Of a stretch of DNA of 44,699 bases, positions 33,738 through 42,153 are shown one piece after another. This DNA comes from Nostoc punctiforme NIES-2108 (GTDB lineage: Bacteria > Cyanobacteriota > Cyanobacteriia > Cyanobacteriales > Nostocaceae). The translations under genes and the position numbers were made by a program. The DNA lies in NCBI GenBank assembly GCA_003326195.1, contig LXQE01000151.1:1-44699 (forward strand), read 5' to 3'. Position 1 is the first letter of the stretch. Every line of letters begins with the position of its first letter. The notes under the pieces are model-generated. The model did not search any database, was not told where the DNA came from, and saw only the letters and a program-made list of their open reading frames with translations.

Positions 33738-34343
33738 ATGATCGCAAAGCCTTGGGATGCTCAACTTGCTTACTGGCTAATTCGACCTCTAAAAGACAGT
33801 TGGGTAAATCCTAATCATCTCACCACAGTACGACTTGTGACAGGGTTAGTGGCGGCTGTCGCCCTCGCAGTTGGTGATGCCATTTGGGTTAACATTGGGG
33901 CATGGCTATTTGCTTTATCCAACTTTCTCGATCATACGGACGGTGAATTAGCTCGTTTGAGTGGGAAAAGCAGCAAATGGGGACATCAATATGACCTTGC
34001 TAGTGACGCTATCATCCACATTCTATTGTTTGTGTGTATTGGATATGGTCTTAGGGAGGGAAAACTTGGTTGGTGGGCGTTGGTGATGGGGATAGTATCT
34101 GGCGTGTCTGTTGCTTGTATCTTTCATTTGCGAAACCAAATGGAACAACGTTTAGGTAAAGAAGCCAGCCGTCAACCAAATTTCGCCGGCTTTGACATTG
34201 AAGACGTGCTGTATTTGTTTCCTATAGTTCCCTTGCTGAATGGACTAGAGCCGTTATTAATGGCAGCGACAATTGGTGCGCCAACCTTTGCTATATGGGT
34301 AATTTGGCAATTTTGGACACTCCCGCAGCCGGAATCAAACTAA
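33738..34343 (+). CDS. CDP-alcohol phosphotransferase-family membrane enzyme
   Basis: 201 residues with several membrane helices. The family motif D-G-x2-A-R-x8-G-x3-D-x3-D is complete: D68, G69, A72, R73, G82, D86 and D90. These enzymes transfer a phospho-alcohol group from a CDP-linked donor to a hydroxyl acceptor, usually to make phospholipid headgroups or phosphoinositides. Here it heads a run of phosphonate genes, so a CMP-phosphonate donor and a lipid acceptor such as diacylglycerol are the best inference. It lies 99 bases before the dioxygenase gene. A phosphatidylglycerol-type role cannot be excluded from sequence. Confidence 0.88.
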   Translation: MIAKPWDAQLAYWLIRPLKDSWVNPNHLTTVRLVTGLVAAVALAVGDAIWVNIGAWLFALSNFLDHTDGELARLSGKSSKWGHQYDLASDAIIHILLFVCIGYGLREGKLGWWALVMGIVSGVSVACIFHLRNQMEQRLGKEASRQPNFAGFDIEDVLYLFPIVPLLNGLEPLLMAATIGAPTFAIWVIWQFWTLPQPESN

Positions 34344-34442
34344 TATAACGGGGCATTGGGAAGAAAGCTAAAAAAACAGGCTTTTTAGCTGATTGAATGG
34401 TATGTTTATTTTTGCAATCCTGATATTAGGATCAAATTATCA

Positions 34443-35156
34443 ATGGAGCTTCAAACTGAAATTGATAAAGCTATAGCGGCTGTTAATTACCAGAAACTTC
34501 AAGCTGAGTTTCAAGCACAGAATGAATTGTTGGTGCTTGAGAACTTTCTCCCTAACTCCATCATTGACCAATTTTTGGCGCTGTTGCCATCTTTGCAACC
34601 TGCTATTAACCGCAACTATATTCCCAATCATAAAAAGGGTGGTAGTATCAGCCGCTATAGCTTAGACAGCCTTGCTCCGATTTTCGGAGAGTTTTATCAA
34701 CTCAGTGCCTTTTTCAAGTTTCTCAACCAAATCACGGCAGAAAAACTCCTTGCCTGTCCTGATTCAGATCCCCATACTTACGCGCTGTATTATTACACTG
34801 AGCCTGGAGACCATATCCAGTATCATTACGATACCTCTTATTATCACGGGAAACGCTATACAGTCTTGCTTGGTTTGGTTGATAATTCATCCAGTAAGTT
34901 GGAATATCAACTCTACAAAGATATTCCTGAAAGGGAGACGGAAATGCGATCGCTCTCTTTAACTCCTGGTACTCTAGTCTTATTCAATGGTGACAAACTT
35001 TACCACAGAGTTACTCCTTTGGGCGACAACGAACAGCGCATTGTCTTGACTTTGGAATACGTCACCGACACCCGCATGGGTATGGTAAAACGTTTTGTCT
35101 CGAATATGAAAGATGCGATCGCCTATTTCGGGTTTCGCCAAGTGTTTCGCTCTTAG
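34443..35156 (+). CDS. 2-oxoglutarate/Fe(II) dioxygenase-like protein in phosphonate cluster
   Basis: 237 residues. The iron site is H128-x-D130 (YHYDTSYYHG) and H188 (LYHRVTPL), with R199 (EQRIVL) placed to bind the 2-oxoglutarate carboxylate, the order expected of the double-stranded beta-helix. It has no signal peptide; a hydrophobic C-terminal segment (MKDAIAYFGFRQVF) is short. Substrate unknown. In its context it may hydroxylate a phosphonate (as AEP hydroxylases do) or the lipid product. This family also includes prolyl- and biofilm-related oxygenases, so sequence alone does not decide. A 149-base gap follows. Confidence 0.82.
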   Translation: MELQTEIDKAIAAVNYQKLQAEFQAQNELLVLENFLPNSIIDQFLALLPSLQPAINRNYIPNHKKGGSISRYSLDSLAPIFGEFYQLSAFFKFLNQITAEKLLACPDSDPHTYALYYYTEPGDHIQYHYDTSYYHGKRYTVLLGLVDNSSSKLEYQLYKDIPERETEMRSLSLTPGTLVLFNGDKLYHRVTPLGDNEQRIVLTLEYVTDTRMGMVKRFVSNMKDAIAYFGFRQVFRS

Positions 35157-35305
35157 CACCACCATCTTACATCCCTCCTGCCTCCTGCCTCCTCCATATT
35201 AAGAATTAATTAACAAATATTGTCTTGAGCAAAAAACAGTCATTATAAAATACTGGGAAAATTTCCAGATTTTCTGGTGTCTAAGCTATTGTTGGTGATT
35301 TGACG

Positions 35306-36061
35306 ATGAAGGCAATTATCTTAGCTGCTGGCGTTGGAAGACGCTTAGGTAAAGACGGGCAAATCCAACCCAAATGCTTACTGAAATTTAACGGCAAATC
35401 TCTATTAGAGCGCCATTTTAACTATCTCCGTCATTACCAAATTGATGAAGTAGTGATTGCTGTGGGTTATCAAGCACAAAGAATTCAGGATGAAATCAAA
35501 GCATTAGGAGCCGAAAGTTGGGTCAGTACAGTTTATAATCCTGACTACACCAAAGGTAGTGTAATCAGCCTTTGGACTGTACGTCAGCATTTAGTTGCTG
35601 GCGATGACATATTATTAATGGATGCAGATGTATTGTGCGATCGCCGCATCATCGAACGATTGGTAAAGACAAATATCCCCAACAGCTTTTTACTAGATCG
35701 GGATTTTGAACCGGGAGATGAACCCGTGAAGCTTTGTGTTAGAGATAATTATCTAGTGGAGTTTCGTAAACAAGTAGCTCCTGGTTTAACTTATGATTTT
35801 GCCGGTGAGTCAGTGGGATTCTTTCGTTTTGAAAGTGCTGTTGCTCACCGTCTTGCTACTCGCACAGAACAATATGTTGTAGACGGACGCGATAATGAAC
35901 CTTATGAAGAAGTAATTCGGGATCTATTATTAGAAACTCCAGAAACATTTGGCTACGAAGAAATCACTGGATTACCTTGGCTCGAAATCGATTTTCCCCA
36001 GGATATTCAACGTGCCCAAAATGAGATTTTACCTCAGATAGAAGTCGCAGAAAATGTCTGA
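35306..36061 (+). CDS. Stand-alone NTP transferase, probable CTP:phosphonate cytidylyltransferase
   Basis: 251 residues from ATG 35306. The nucleotide-binding signature ILAAGVGRRLGKDGQIQPK is complete, and the Mg-binding DADVLCD and C-terminal EIDFPQD elements match the sugar- and choline-phosphate cytidylyltransferase group (LicC/PntC-like). In this cluster its likely job is CTP-dependent activation of a phosphonate such as 2-aminoethylphosphonate to a CMP ester. Sequence does not separate that from sugar nucleotidyl transfer. The next gene, pepM, carries a second domain of this fold with a less intact signature. Confidence 0.85.
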   Translation: MKAIILAAGVGRRLGKDGQIQPKCLLKFNGKSLLERHFNYLRHYQIDEVVIAVGYQAQRIQDEIKALGAESWVSTVYNPDYTKGSVISLWTVRQHLVAGDDILLMDADVLCDRRIIERLVKTNIPNSFLLDRDFEPGDEPVKLCVRDNYLVEFRKQVAPGLTYDFAGESVGFFRFESAVAHRLATRTEQYVVDGRDNEPYEEVIRDLLLETPETFGYEEITGLPWLEIDFPQDIQRAQNEILPQIEVAENV

Positions 36062-36159
36062 AAATATCTTTAGTTATAGCGGTTTTGGTTTGGATATATT
36101 ACAGTTTGACCTCACTTCCATTCCTATCTCCTAAAAAGAGAGAGGCTTTGAATCTTACC

Positions 36160-36182
36160 CCCCTTCCCTTCTAGGGAAGGGG
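36160..36182. repeat. CCCCTTCCC/GGGAAGGGG hairpin
   Basis: A perfect nine-base stem with a 5-base loop inside a widely dispersed G/C-rich repeat (followed by GGGGTTAGG). It sits in the 194-bp gap before pepM. No T-tract follows, so I do not call it a terminator. Confidence 0.6.
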
Positions 36183-36255
36183 CTGGGGGTTAGGTCTGTA
36201 TTCCATGCAATTGAAAATCGCTAGTCATATATATAGGTTGAAAAAAGCAGAATAA

Positions 36256-37911
36256 ATGCATCAAATATTTGCACCCAATGATACCTCTGCAAAATTAAAT
36301 AAGTGTGCCCAATTACGGTTATTACTAGAATCGCCTCAACTCGACTTCATCATGGAAGCTCACAATGGGATTAGCGCCCGGATTGTGGAAGAGGCGGGAT
36401 TTAAAGGAATTTGGGCGAGTGGATTAGCTCTTTCAGCTCAATATGGCGTTCGAGATAATAATGAAGCCAGTTGGACTCAAGTTGTAGAAATGCTAGAGTT
36501 CATGTCTGATGTCACCAGCATCCCGATTTTATTAGACGGGGATACTGGTTATGGCAACTTTAACAATATGCGTCGCCTGGTTAAGAAGTTAGAACAGCGA
36601 GGAATCGCTGGAGTCTGTATTGAAGATAAGCTTTTTCCCAAAACCAACAGCTTTATCAACGGGAGTCGCCAAGCTTTAGCTGATATTGATGAATTCTGCG
36701 GCAAAATTAAGGCGGGTAAGGATAGTCAGACAGATCCAGATTTTTGCATCGTCGCCCGACTCGAAGCTTTGATCGCCGGCTGGGATCTTTCGGAGGCGTT
36801 GCGCCGAGCTGAAGCTTACCACGCCGCCGGAGCAACCGCGCTCTTGATTCACAGTAAATCATCGCGCCCCGATCAAGTGCTAGCCTTTGCTAAAGAATGG
36901 GCGGGTCGTTCGCCGTTAGTGTTTATACCAACTAAGTATTACAGCACGCCTACCGATGTTTTTCGCAAAGCTGAAGTTAATTTGGTCATCTGGGCAAACC
37001 ATCTGATTCGATCTGCTGTTGCTAGTATGCAAGCGATCGCGCGTGAAGTGAAAGCCAGCGAAACTTTAATCAACATTGAAGATGATATCGCTCCTGTAAA
37101 AGAAATCTTCCGGCTACAAGGGGCGGATGAACTCATAGAAGCTGAAAAACGCTACTTTAACAACGGACGACAAAATACCCAAGCGATCGTTTTGGCTGCT
37201 AGCAGAGGCCAAGAATTAGCCGGATTGACGCAAGATAAGCCAAAAGTGATGTTACCCCTTGGCGGTAAACCTCTACTCAGGTTGTTGGTGGATAAATTCA
37301 AGAAACTTGCCATCAATGATATTACCGTTGTCGCCGGTTACAAAGCAGAAACCATCAATGTTCCGGGGACTAAAGTCATCCGCAACCCAGATTATGAAAC
37401 AACGGGAGAATTAGCATCCTTAGCCGTAGCTCAAGCTAGTTTTGGCGATGAGATGCTGGTGCTTTACGGCGATTTACTATTTAGAAGCTACATCCTGCGG
37501 GATTTATTAGAATGTCCCGGAGAAATTGTGGCTGTGGTTGATTCTGTAGCGAACAGCAAGTCTGTTAGCGGTTCACCTGACTACGCCTATTGCTCAATTC
37601 CAGACGATCTTTCTCTCTTTGGACAGGATGTTAACCTCTTGGATATTTCTAAAACGACACAAACGCAATTAGGAAAGTCTAGCGGCCGCTGGATTGGGAT
37701 GTTGCGCTTACGGAGTCAAGGGAGACAATGGGTTAGTGAAGCACTCAATGAATTGCAAAAACGACCGGAATTTAACAGTCTGGGTTTACCGGAATTATGC
37801 AATTATTTAATCGAGCAAGGCAAACCGATCAAGGTGCTTTATATTCGCGGTAACTGGTTAGATGTTAATTCTTTAGATGATCTTGACCTTGCTTTTCAAT
37901 TAAAACAATAG
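36256..37911 (+). CDS. pepM: Phosphoenolpyruvate mutase fused to a nucleotidyltransferase domain
   Basis: 551 residues. The N-terminal domain (about 15-290) is PEP mutase, the C-P bond-forming enzyme that turns phosphoenolpyruvate into phosphonopyruvate. Its defining motif EDK-x5-NS is complete: E123, D124, K125, N131 and S132. A DGDTGYGN segment and RLEALIAG follow the isocitrate lyase superfamily. The C-terminal domain (about 306-551) is an NTP transferase fold (PNTC-like) with VLAASRGQELAG and KPKVMLPLGGKPL in place of the stricter LAAGxGxRL, and YGDLLF as the metal site. Such fusions activate the phosphonate product with CTP in other bacteria. The start ATG 36256 lacks a strong ribosome-binding site. 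Confidence 0.94.
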   Translation: MHQIFAPNDTSAKLNKCAQLRLLLESPQLDFIMEAHNGISARIVEEAGFKGIWASGLALSAQYGVRDNNEASWTQVVEMLEFMSDVTSIPILLDGDTGYGNFNNMRRLVKKLEQRGIAGVCIEDKLFPKTNSFINGSRQALADIDEFCGKIKAGKDSQTDPDFCIVARLEALIAGWDLSEALRRAEAYHAAGATALLIHSKSSRPDQVLAFAKEWAGRSPLVFIPTKYYSTPTDVFRKAEVNLVIWANHLIRSAVASMQAIAREVKASETLINIEDDIAPVKEIFRLQGADELIEAEKRYFNNGRQNTQAIVLAASRGQELAGLTQDKPKVMLPLGGKPLLRLLVDKFKKLAINDITVVAGYKAETINVPGTKVIRNPDYETTGELASLAVAQASFGDEMLVLYGDLLFRSYILRDLLECPGEIVAVVDSVANSKSVSGSPDYAYCSIPDDLSLFGQDVNLLDISKTTQTQLGKSSGRWIGMLRLRSQGRQWVSEALNELQKRPEFNSLGLPELCNYLIEQGKPIKVLYIRGNWLDVNSLDDLDLAFQLKQ

Positions 37912-37952
37912 GAGTGGGGCATTGGGCATTGGGCATGGGGAATTGTGAGGCT

Positions 37953-38204
37953 GAAGTTCCGAGTTCTGAGGTCGAAGTTTTGAGTTCTGAGGTCGAAGTT
38001 TTGAGTTCTGAGGTCGAAGTTCCGAGTTCTGAGGTCGAAGTTTTGAGTTCTGAGGTCAAAGTTTTGAGTTCTGAGGTCAAAGTTCCGAGTTCTGAAGTCG
38101 AAGTTTTGAGTTCTGAGGTCGAAGTTCCGAGTTCGGAGGTTTAAGTTTTGAGTTCAAAGGTCAAAGTTCCGAGTTCGGAGGTTGAAGTTTTGAGTTCAGA
38201 GGTC
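37953..38204. repeat. Twelve-unit 21-bp tandem repeat between pepM and ppd
   Basis: Twelve in-phase units of (G/A/T)AAGTTYYGAGTTCTGAGGTY type, 252 bases. Positions 7-9 vary between CCG and TTT, often alternating; units 9-12 have diverged (for example GTTCGGAGGTT). Because 21 is a multiple of three, it is open in frame on both strands for about 70 codons (EVPSSEV/EVLSSEV heptads). There are no spacers, so it is not CRISPR. I regard it as a minisatellite. The remaining bases to 38292 show no gene. Confidence 0.93.
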
Positions 38205-38292
38205 GAAGTAATAATCTTTCCTATCAACTCTCCAGTCTCCAATCCCCCTTCCTCACTTGTTACTCCTTACTTTCCACTCCCCATCTCTTAAT

Positions 38293-39477
38293 ATGATCCA
38301 GGCAGAAGAATTTGTAGAAGCTGCACGTAATCTTGGCTTTGGGTGGTACACTGGCGTACCTTGTTCTTTTCTCACGCCTTTTATTAACTACGTCATCAAT
38401 GACGTTCAACTTAAATATATCTCCGCAGCTAATGAGGGAGATGCTGTAGCGATCGCAGCTGGAGCCGCAATTGCTGGTAAACCTGCTGTGGTGATGATGC
38501 AAAACTCTGGTTTGGGGAATGCAGTTAACCCGCTAACCTCCCTCACTTACATCTTTCGGATTCCATTGCTGCTGATTTGTACCCTGCGAGGCGATCGCGT
38601 GTTGCAAGATGAACCGCAACATCAATTAATGGGGCAAATCACAGAGAAATTGCTGCAAACAATGACTATACCTTGGGAATTTTTTCCCACAGATGCAGCA
38701 CAAATAGAACCCGTTCTGCAAAGAGCCACAGCCTATATGCAACAAGAACGTTGTCCTTATGCTTTAATCATGCGTAAAGGAGCGATCGCCCCTCATGCCC
38801 TCACTCGTTCTTCTATCCCCGAACGAGAAAATAGTAGTAGCGCTCATATTCAGCAAAGCTTTTTTCGAGATAACAAAGAACAACGCATTTCTCGCAGCGA
38901 AGCATTAGCTCGAATTGTGGAACTTACCGATCCAGAAAACACTGTAGTAATTGCCACCACCGGATACACGGGACGCGAACTCTTTGCTAGTAAAGACAGC
39001 GCCAATCATCTTTATATGGTCGGCTCGATGGGCTGCGCTTCCTCAATGGGATTGGGATTATCCTTAGCACGTCCAGACCTCAAGGTAGTAGTAATTGATG
39101 GTGATGGGGCAGCATTAATGCGAATGGGTAATTTTGCTACCATCGGTACTTATGGCGGTGCTAACTTGACCCATATTCTTTTAGATAATGAAGTCCACGA
39201 TTCCACAGGCGCACAAGCCACCGTTTCTGCGGGTATTTCCTTTGCCAAAATTGCCGAAGCGTGCGGTTACGGCGTGACATTAGCCGGAGATGACCCCGCC
39301 CTTTTAGATGCCTTATTTACCGCAGATGCTAACACCAGACCTAAATTCGCTCATTTAAAAATCCGTCCCGGAACTTTAGAAAAGCTACCCAGACCCAACC
39401 TCACCCCGGAAGCAGTTTTACAACGCTTTATGAACCATATTGGTTCTAACTGGCAACTCCTAACTCCTAACTCCTAA
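38293..39477 (+). CDS. ppd: Phosphonopyruvate decarboxylase
   Basis: 394 residues from ATG 38293 (MIQAEEFVEAARNLGFGWYT); the open frame extends to a TTG at 38257. Decarboxylates phosphonopyruvate to phosphonoacetaldehyde with thiamine diphosphate, which pulls the unfavourable PEP mutase step forward. The Pyr half has YISAANEGDAVAIAAG with the conserved Glu; the thiamine-diphosphate half has GDGAALMRMGNFATIG and DNEVHDSTG. The C-terminal residues LTPNS run into tandem TAACTCC repeats. It starts 381 bases after pepM, a gap filled by the tandem repeat. The next gene begins 8 bases after its stop. Confidence 0.93.
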   Translation: MIQAEEFVEAARNLGFGWYTGVPCSFLTPFINYVINDVQLKYISAANEGDAVAIAAGAAIAGKPAVVMMQNSGLGNAVNPLTSLTYIFRIPLLLICTLRGDRVLQDEPQHQLMGQITEKLLQTMTIPWEFFPTDAAQIEPVLQRATAYMQQERCPYALIMRKGAIAPHALTRSSIPERENSSSAHIQQSFFRDNKEQRISRSEALARIVELTDPENTVVIATTGYTGRELFASKDSANHLYMVGSMGCASSMGLGLSLARPDLKVVVIDGDGAALMRMGNFATIGTYGGANLTHILLDNEVHDSTGAQATVSAGISFAKIAEACGYGVTLAGDDPALLDALFTADANTRPKFAHLKIRPGTLEKLPRPNLTPEAVLQRFMNHIGSNWQLLTPNS

Positions 39478-39485
39478 CTTTGGTA

Positions 39486-40568
39486 ATGATTTTACTAAAT
39501 CCCGGCCCCGTCAATTTGAGCGATCGCGTCAGAAACGCCCTGTTGCGTCCTGATTTGTGTCACCGTGAGGTGGAATTTTCCCAACTTCAAAGCGGAATCC
39601 GCGAACAGCTACTTCAAGTTTATGGTCTTGGAAGCGATCGCTGGGCAGCAGTTCTCCTCACTGGTTCTGGAACCGCCGCGATGGAAGCGATGATCGGCAG
39701 TCTAGTACCCACAGATGGGAAATTACTGGTAATTGAAAACGGTGTATATGGCGAACGACTTTCCAAAATCGCCAAAATTCACGGCATTAATTACATCACA
39801 CTTTCCCATCCTTGGGATGCCCAAATAGATATCAACGCTTTAGTCAAACTCCTGGATGAAAACACCGACATCACCCACCTTGCTGTCGTCCATCACGAAA
39901 CTACTACCGGTCGGCTAAATAATTTAGCGGAACTTGCGCCAATTTGCCAAGAACGCCGCATCAAACTACTAGTAGATGCAGTCAGCAGCTTTGGTGCTGA
40001 GGAATTAAATTTTGCAGATTGGGGAATTACCGCTTGCGCTGCGACAGCGAATAAATGTCTGCATGGCGTCCCCGGAGTGTCTTTTGTCATCCTGCAACGG
40101 GATGCACTGCCGTTAGTAGACACAATTCCCCGCACCTTATATTTAGATTTAGCAACCTATTACCAGCAACAAGAACGAGGTGGCACACCTTTTACCCAAT
40201 CAGTACAGACATTTTATGCGCTAACAGAAGCTTTGCAAGAAATGACAGAAGCAGGAGGTTGGCGTGCCAGACACAGCCATTACAACCAACTTGCCAGCTT
40301 AGTCAGAGAAGGGTTAGCCTCAATCGGAATTAAACCCCTACTTCCTCTTGGCAGTTCATCCGTTGTCTTGAATGCCTACCACTTGCCAGACGGTTTCAGC
40401 TATGAAGAATTTCACGACGAATTGAAAGCAAAAGATTATATCATTTATTCGGGACAGGGAAATTTAGCTCAATCTATTTTCCGAGTCTCGACAATGGGAG
40501 CTATTACCCACGCTGACATGGAACGCTTTATTGCTGTTGTTCAACAAGTTATTTCCAAAAAACAATGA
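39486..40568 (+). CDS. phnW: 2-aminoethylphosphonate:pyruvate transaminase (biosynthetic AEPT)
   Basis: 360 residues, class V PLP aminotransferase. The Schiff-base lysine is K190 in TANKCLHGVPG; LLTGSGTAAMEAMIGS holds the phosphate-binding loop, and LNPGPVNLSDRVR is typical at the start. It converts phosphonoacetaldehyde to 2-aminoethylphosphonate (or the reverse in degradation). Directly following ppd, it completes the AEP pathway, so biosynthesis is the likely direction. ATG 39486 follows the ppd stop by 8 bases; an upstream TTG is also in frame. It could also be named AEPT. Confidence 0.9.
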   Translation: MILLNPGPVNLSDRVRNALLRPDLCHREVEFSQLQSGIREQLLQVYGLGSDRWAAVLLTGSGTAAMEAMIGSLVPTDGKLLVIENGVYGERLSKIAKIHGINYITLSHPWDAQIDINALVKLLDENTDITHLAVVHHETTTGRLNNLAELAPICQERRIKLLVDAVSSFGAEELNFADWGITACAATANKCLHGVPGVSFVILQRDALPLVDTIPRTLYLDLATYYQQQERGGTPFTQSVQTFYALTEALQEMTEAGGWRARHSHYNQLASLVREGLASIGIKPLLPLGSSSVVLNAYHLPDGFSYEEFHDELKAKDYIIYSGQGNLAQSIFRVSTMGAITHADMERFIAVVQQVISKKQ

Positions 40569-40599
40569 TTAGACCTGTTCGGATTACAACCTGCGGTAA

Positions 40600-41598
40600 C
40601 TATGATGAACTACTTCCTGGATCAACACCCTGTTTAAGCAACTCAAATGCTCTTGTAACAGCACTACGTATCCATTTCTCTGTTTCTTCGGTGGCTGCAT
40701 CTTTAACTGTTTCTAGCACCTTAGCGAAGTGAGGATTCTTCTCTGCTTCCTGTGCTAAGTTTTGGGCAACCTTTTCTACCTCTACTGTAGAAGGCTCACT
40801 TTCATTATTCAAATACACAAGCGGTTGCCCTACTTCCTTGATTAAAGCGACTACAGTCTCTCTATCAATGTACATCGGTACTAATGACTTATTAACCTTA
40901 TACGTAACCACATTGAACGTTTCATCATCTAGTATCCACCGAATCCAACGAGCAACAAAGTTTCTTTTTCCTCCTTGCTGTCTACGTCTTATCCACTTTA
41001 TAAATCTGGCAAACAAGGGTAGTTTTGCAATTAAGGCGATAAATAAAGGATGAGTAACAAGTAAAAGGAAGAATAGCACTGGCAAGAAGATTAGCAGAAA
41101 GCCGACAAGATTATAAAAGTAATCTTGTGACAACAAAAACTTTAGTCTTTCTGATATCCAATTATAGTTAGCTTTTTTTTCTAATTCACTCTTCTTCGCT
41201 TCTTGTCCTTCTGGACTTTTAATCCAAGTATTAACTCTATCTAATAGTGTTTCGTTGTCGTACACCACAACCCCATAAGACTCATTAGTAAATCCATAAG
41301 CTTTCGGCTCTATAGAATATGAATCTTTTGAATTTGTTTCAAGCTCCTTTAAAATACTTGGCAGCAAAATTTCATCACTAATGTATGCATCAATAGAGTT
41401 TAGCTCTACAGCAGGATCTGATACCAATTTCTTAATAGCATCAGCTCTATCAAGAACTGATACAACCTTGGCAGTTCGATAGATACCTTTTACAACCTCT
41501 TGAGTACTCGTCTCAGCCTCAGAAAAACGCGGTGATGCGAAAAAGGCGAGACGGAGGGATGCAATTTGAATGATTATTAGCTTAACGATACAAAAGCA
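40600..41598 (-). pseudogene. 5'-truncated membrane protein with substrate-binding-lobe remnant
   Basis: The open frame runs from a stop at 41599 to the stop at 40600, but I see no ATG; the only start candidates are TTG (41427) or similar. Residues encoded by 41430-41160 look like the second lobe of a periplasmic solute-binding fold (SIDAYISDEILLPSILKE, YGFTNESYGVVVYDNETLL). One or two membrane helices follow (FLLIFLPVLFFLLLVTHP, LFIALIAKLPLF), then a basic, cytoplasmic-looking tail. The N-terminal lobe and signal sequence are missing, so the gene is probably broken. Intact cyanobacterial relatives may sense amino acids. It is convergent with phnW, 31 bases apart. Confidence 0.65.
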
Positions 41599-41639
41599 TT
41601 ACACCTAGCTTCTGTCAGAATATACGAAAATTTTCTTTA

Positions 41640-41798
41640 TTATATTCATATTTTGATACTATACAGTATTTTTCCGTATAATCAGCCTTTGCAGAAGGAT
41701 TATATAGAATTTTCCCTATATCTCTTGGTGTTATATAGATGGCATAGCCACATCAACAAACCTGGGAAATCTTTGAATTGTTAAACCGCGCTGGGACT
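41640..41798. other. AT-rich gap with short dyads
   Basis: The bases 41599-41798 are AT-rich, with ATACAGTATTTTTCCGTAT-type dyads around 41660-41720 and TATATAGAATTTTCCCTATA near 41700. No gene is visible. This may be the decayed upstream part of the truncated gene. Confidence 0.3.
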
Positions 41799-42152
41799 TT
41801 AACGAAGAGGCAGATATTGCACTTGTCCTTCCCATTCGCCCTCAAAACTTCCCTCCGCGATTAACAAGATATCTTCAATTGCCAATCCCACTGAGAAGCT
41901 GCGACTAATCTCAAATACCCCTGGCATTTCTAACCCTGCCTGTACACGCTCGTAAGCATATCGAGTTATTGTTTCTACATCATGAGTTAATAGAACCCGG
42001 CCCTGTTGCGCCGCCCATTCCAGAATGACTCGATCATCGGTTTTGGACAAACCTACATCCTGAACTCTAACAATATCAATCTCAGATTTTCGTCGAAGAA
42101 TACCCCGAACAATTTGGTTGTTAAAGTTCTCGTCTGCTAAAAGGCGCAGCAT
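41799..42152 (-). CDS. DUF5615 PIN-like toxin of a toxin-antitoxin pair
   Basis: 117 residues from ATG 42152 (MLRLLADENFNNQIVRGILR). The start LLADENF and RVLLTHDVETI carry the acidic residues of PIN-like nucleases; DUF5615 is the family I recognise. An RNase acting on tRNA or mRNA is expected by analogy with VapC, but not shown. It starts one base after the stop of the DUF433 gene, so the two are translationally coupled. The frame is open upstream to 42251 in another gene's sequence, which I reject. Confidence 0.85.
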   Translation of the reverse strand: MLRLLADENFNNQIVRGILRRKSEIDIVRVQDVGLSKTDDRVILEWAAQQGRVLLTHDVETITRYAYERVQAGLEMPGVFEISRSFSVGLAIEDILLIAEGSFEGEWEGQVQYLPLR

Positions 42153-42153
42153 T

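Noticed and set aside
34366..34390. Terminator after the CDP-alcohol phosphotransferase gene
   Set aside because: AGCTAAAAA pairs with TTTTTAGCT, but the stem is AT-only with no T-tract beyond it.
37865..38144. Open frames on both strands across the 21-bp tandem repeats
   Set aside because: Openness follows from the 21-base period. The peptides are pure heptad repeats with no start signals and overlap each other.
37953..38204. CRISPR array
   Set aside because: Units are contiguous 21-mers without spacers, and no cas genes are present.
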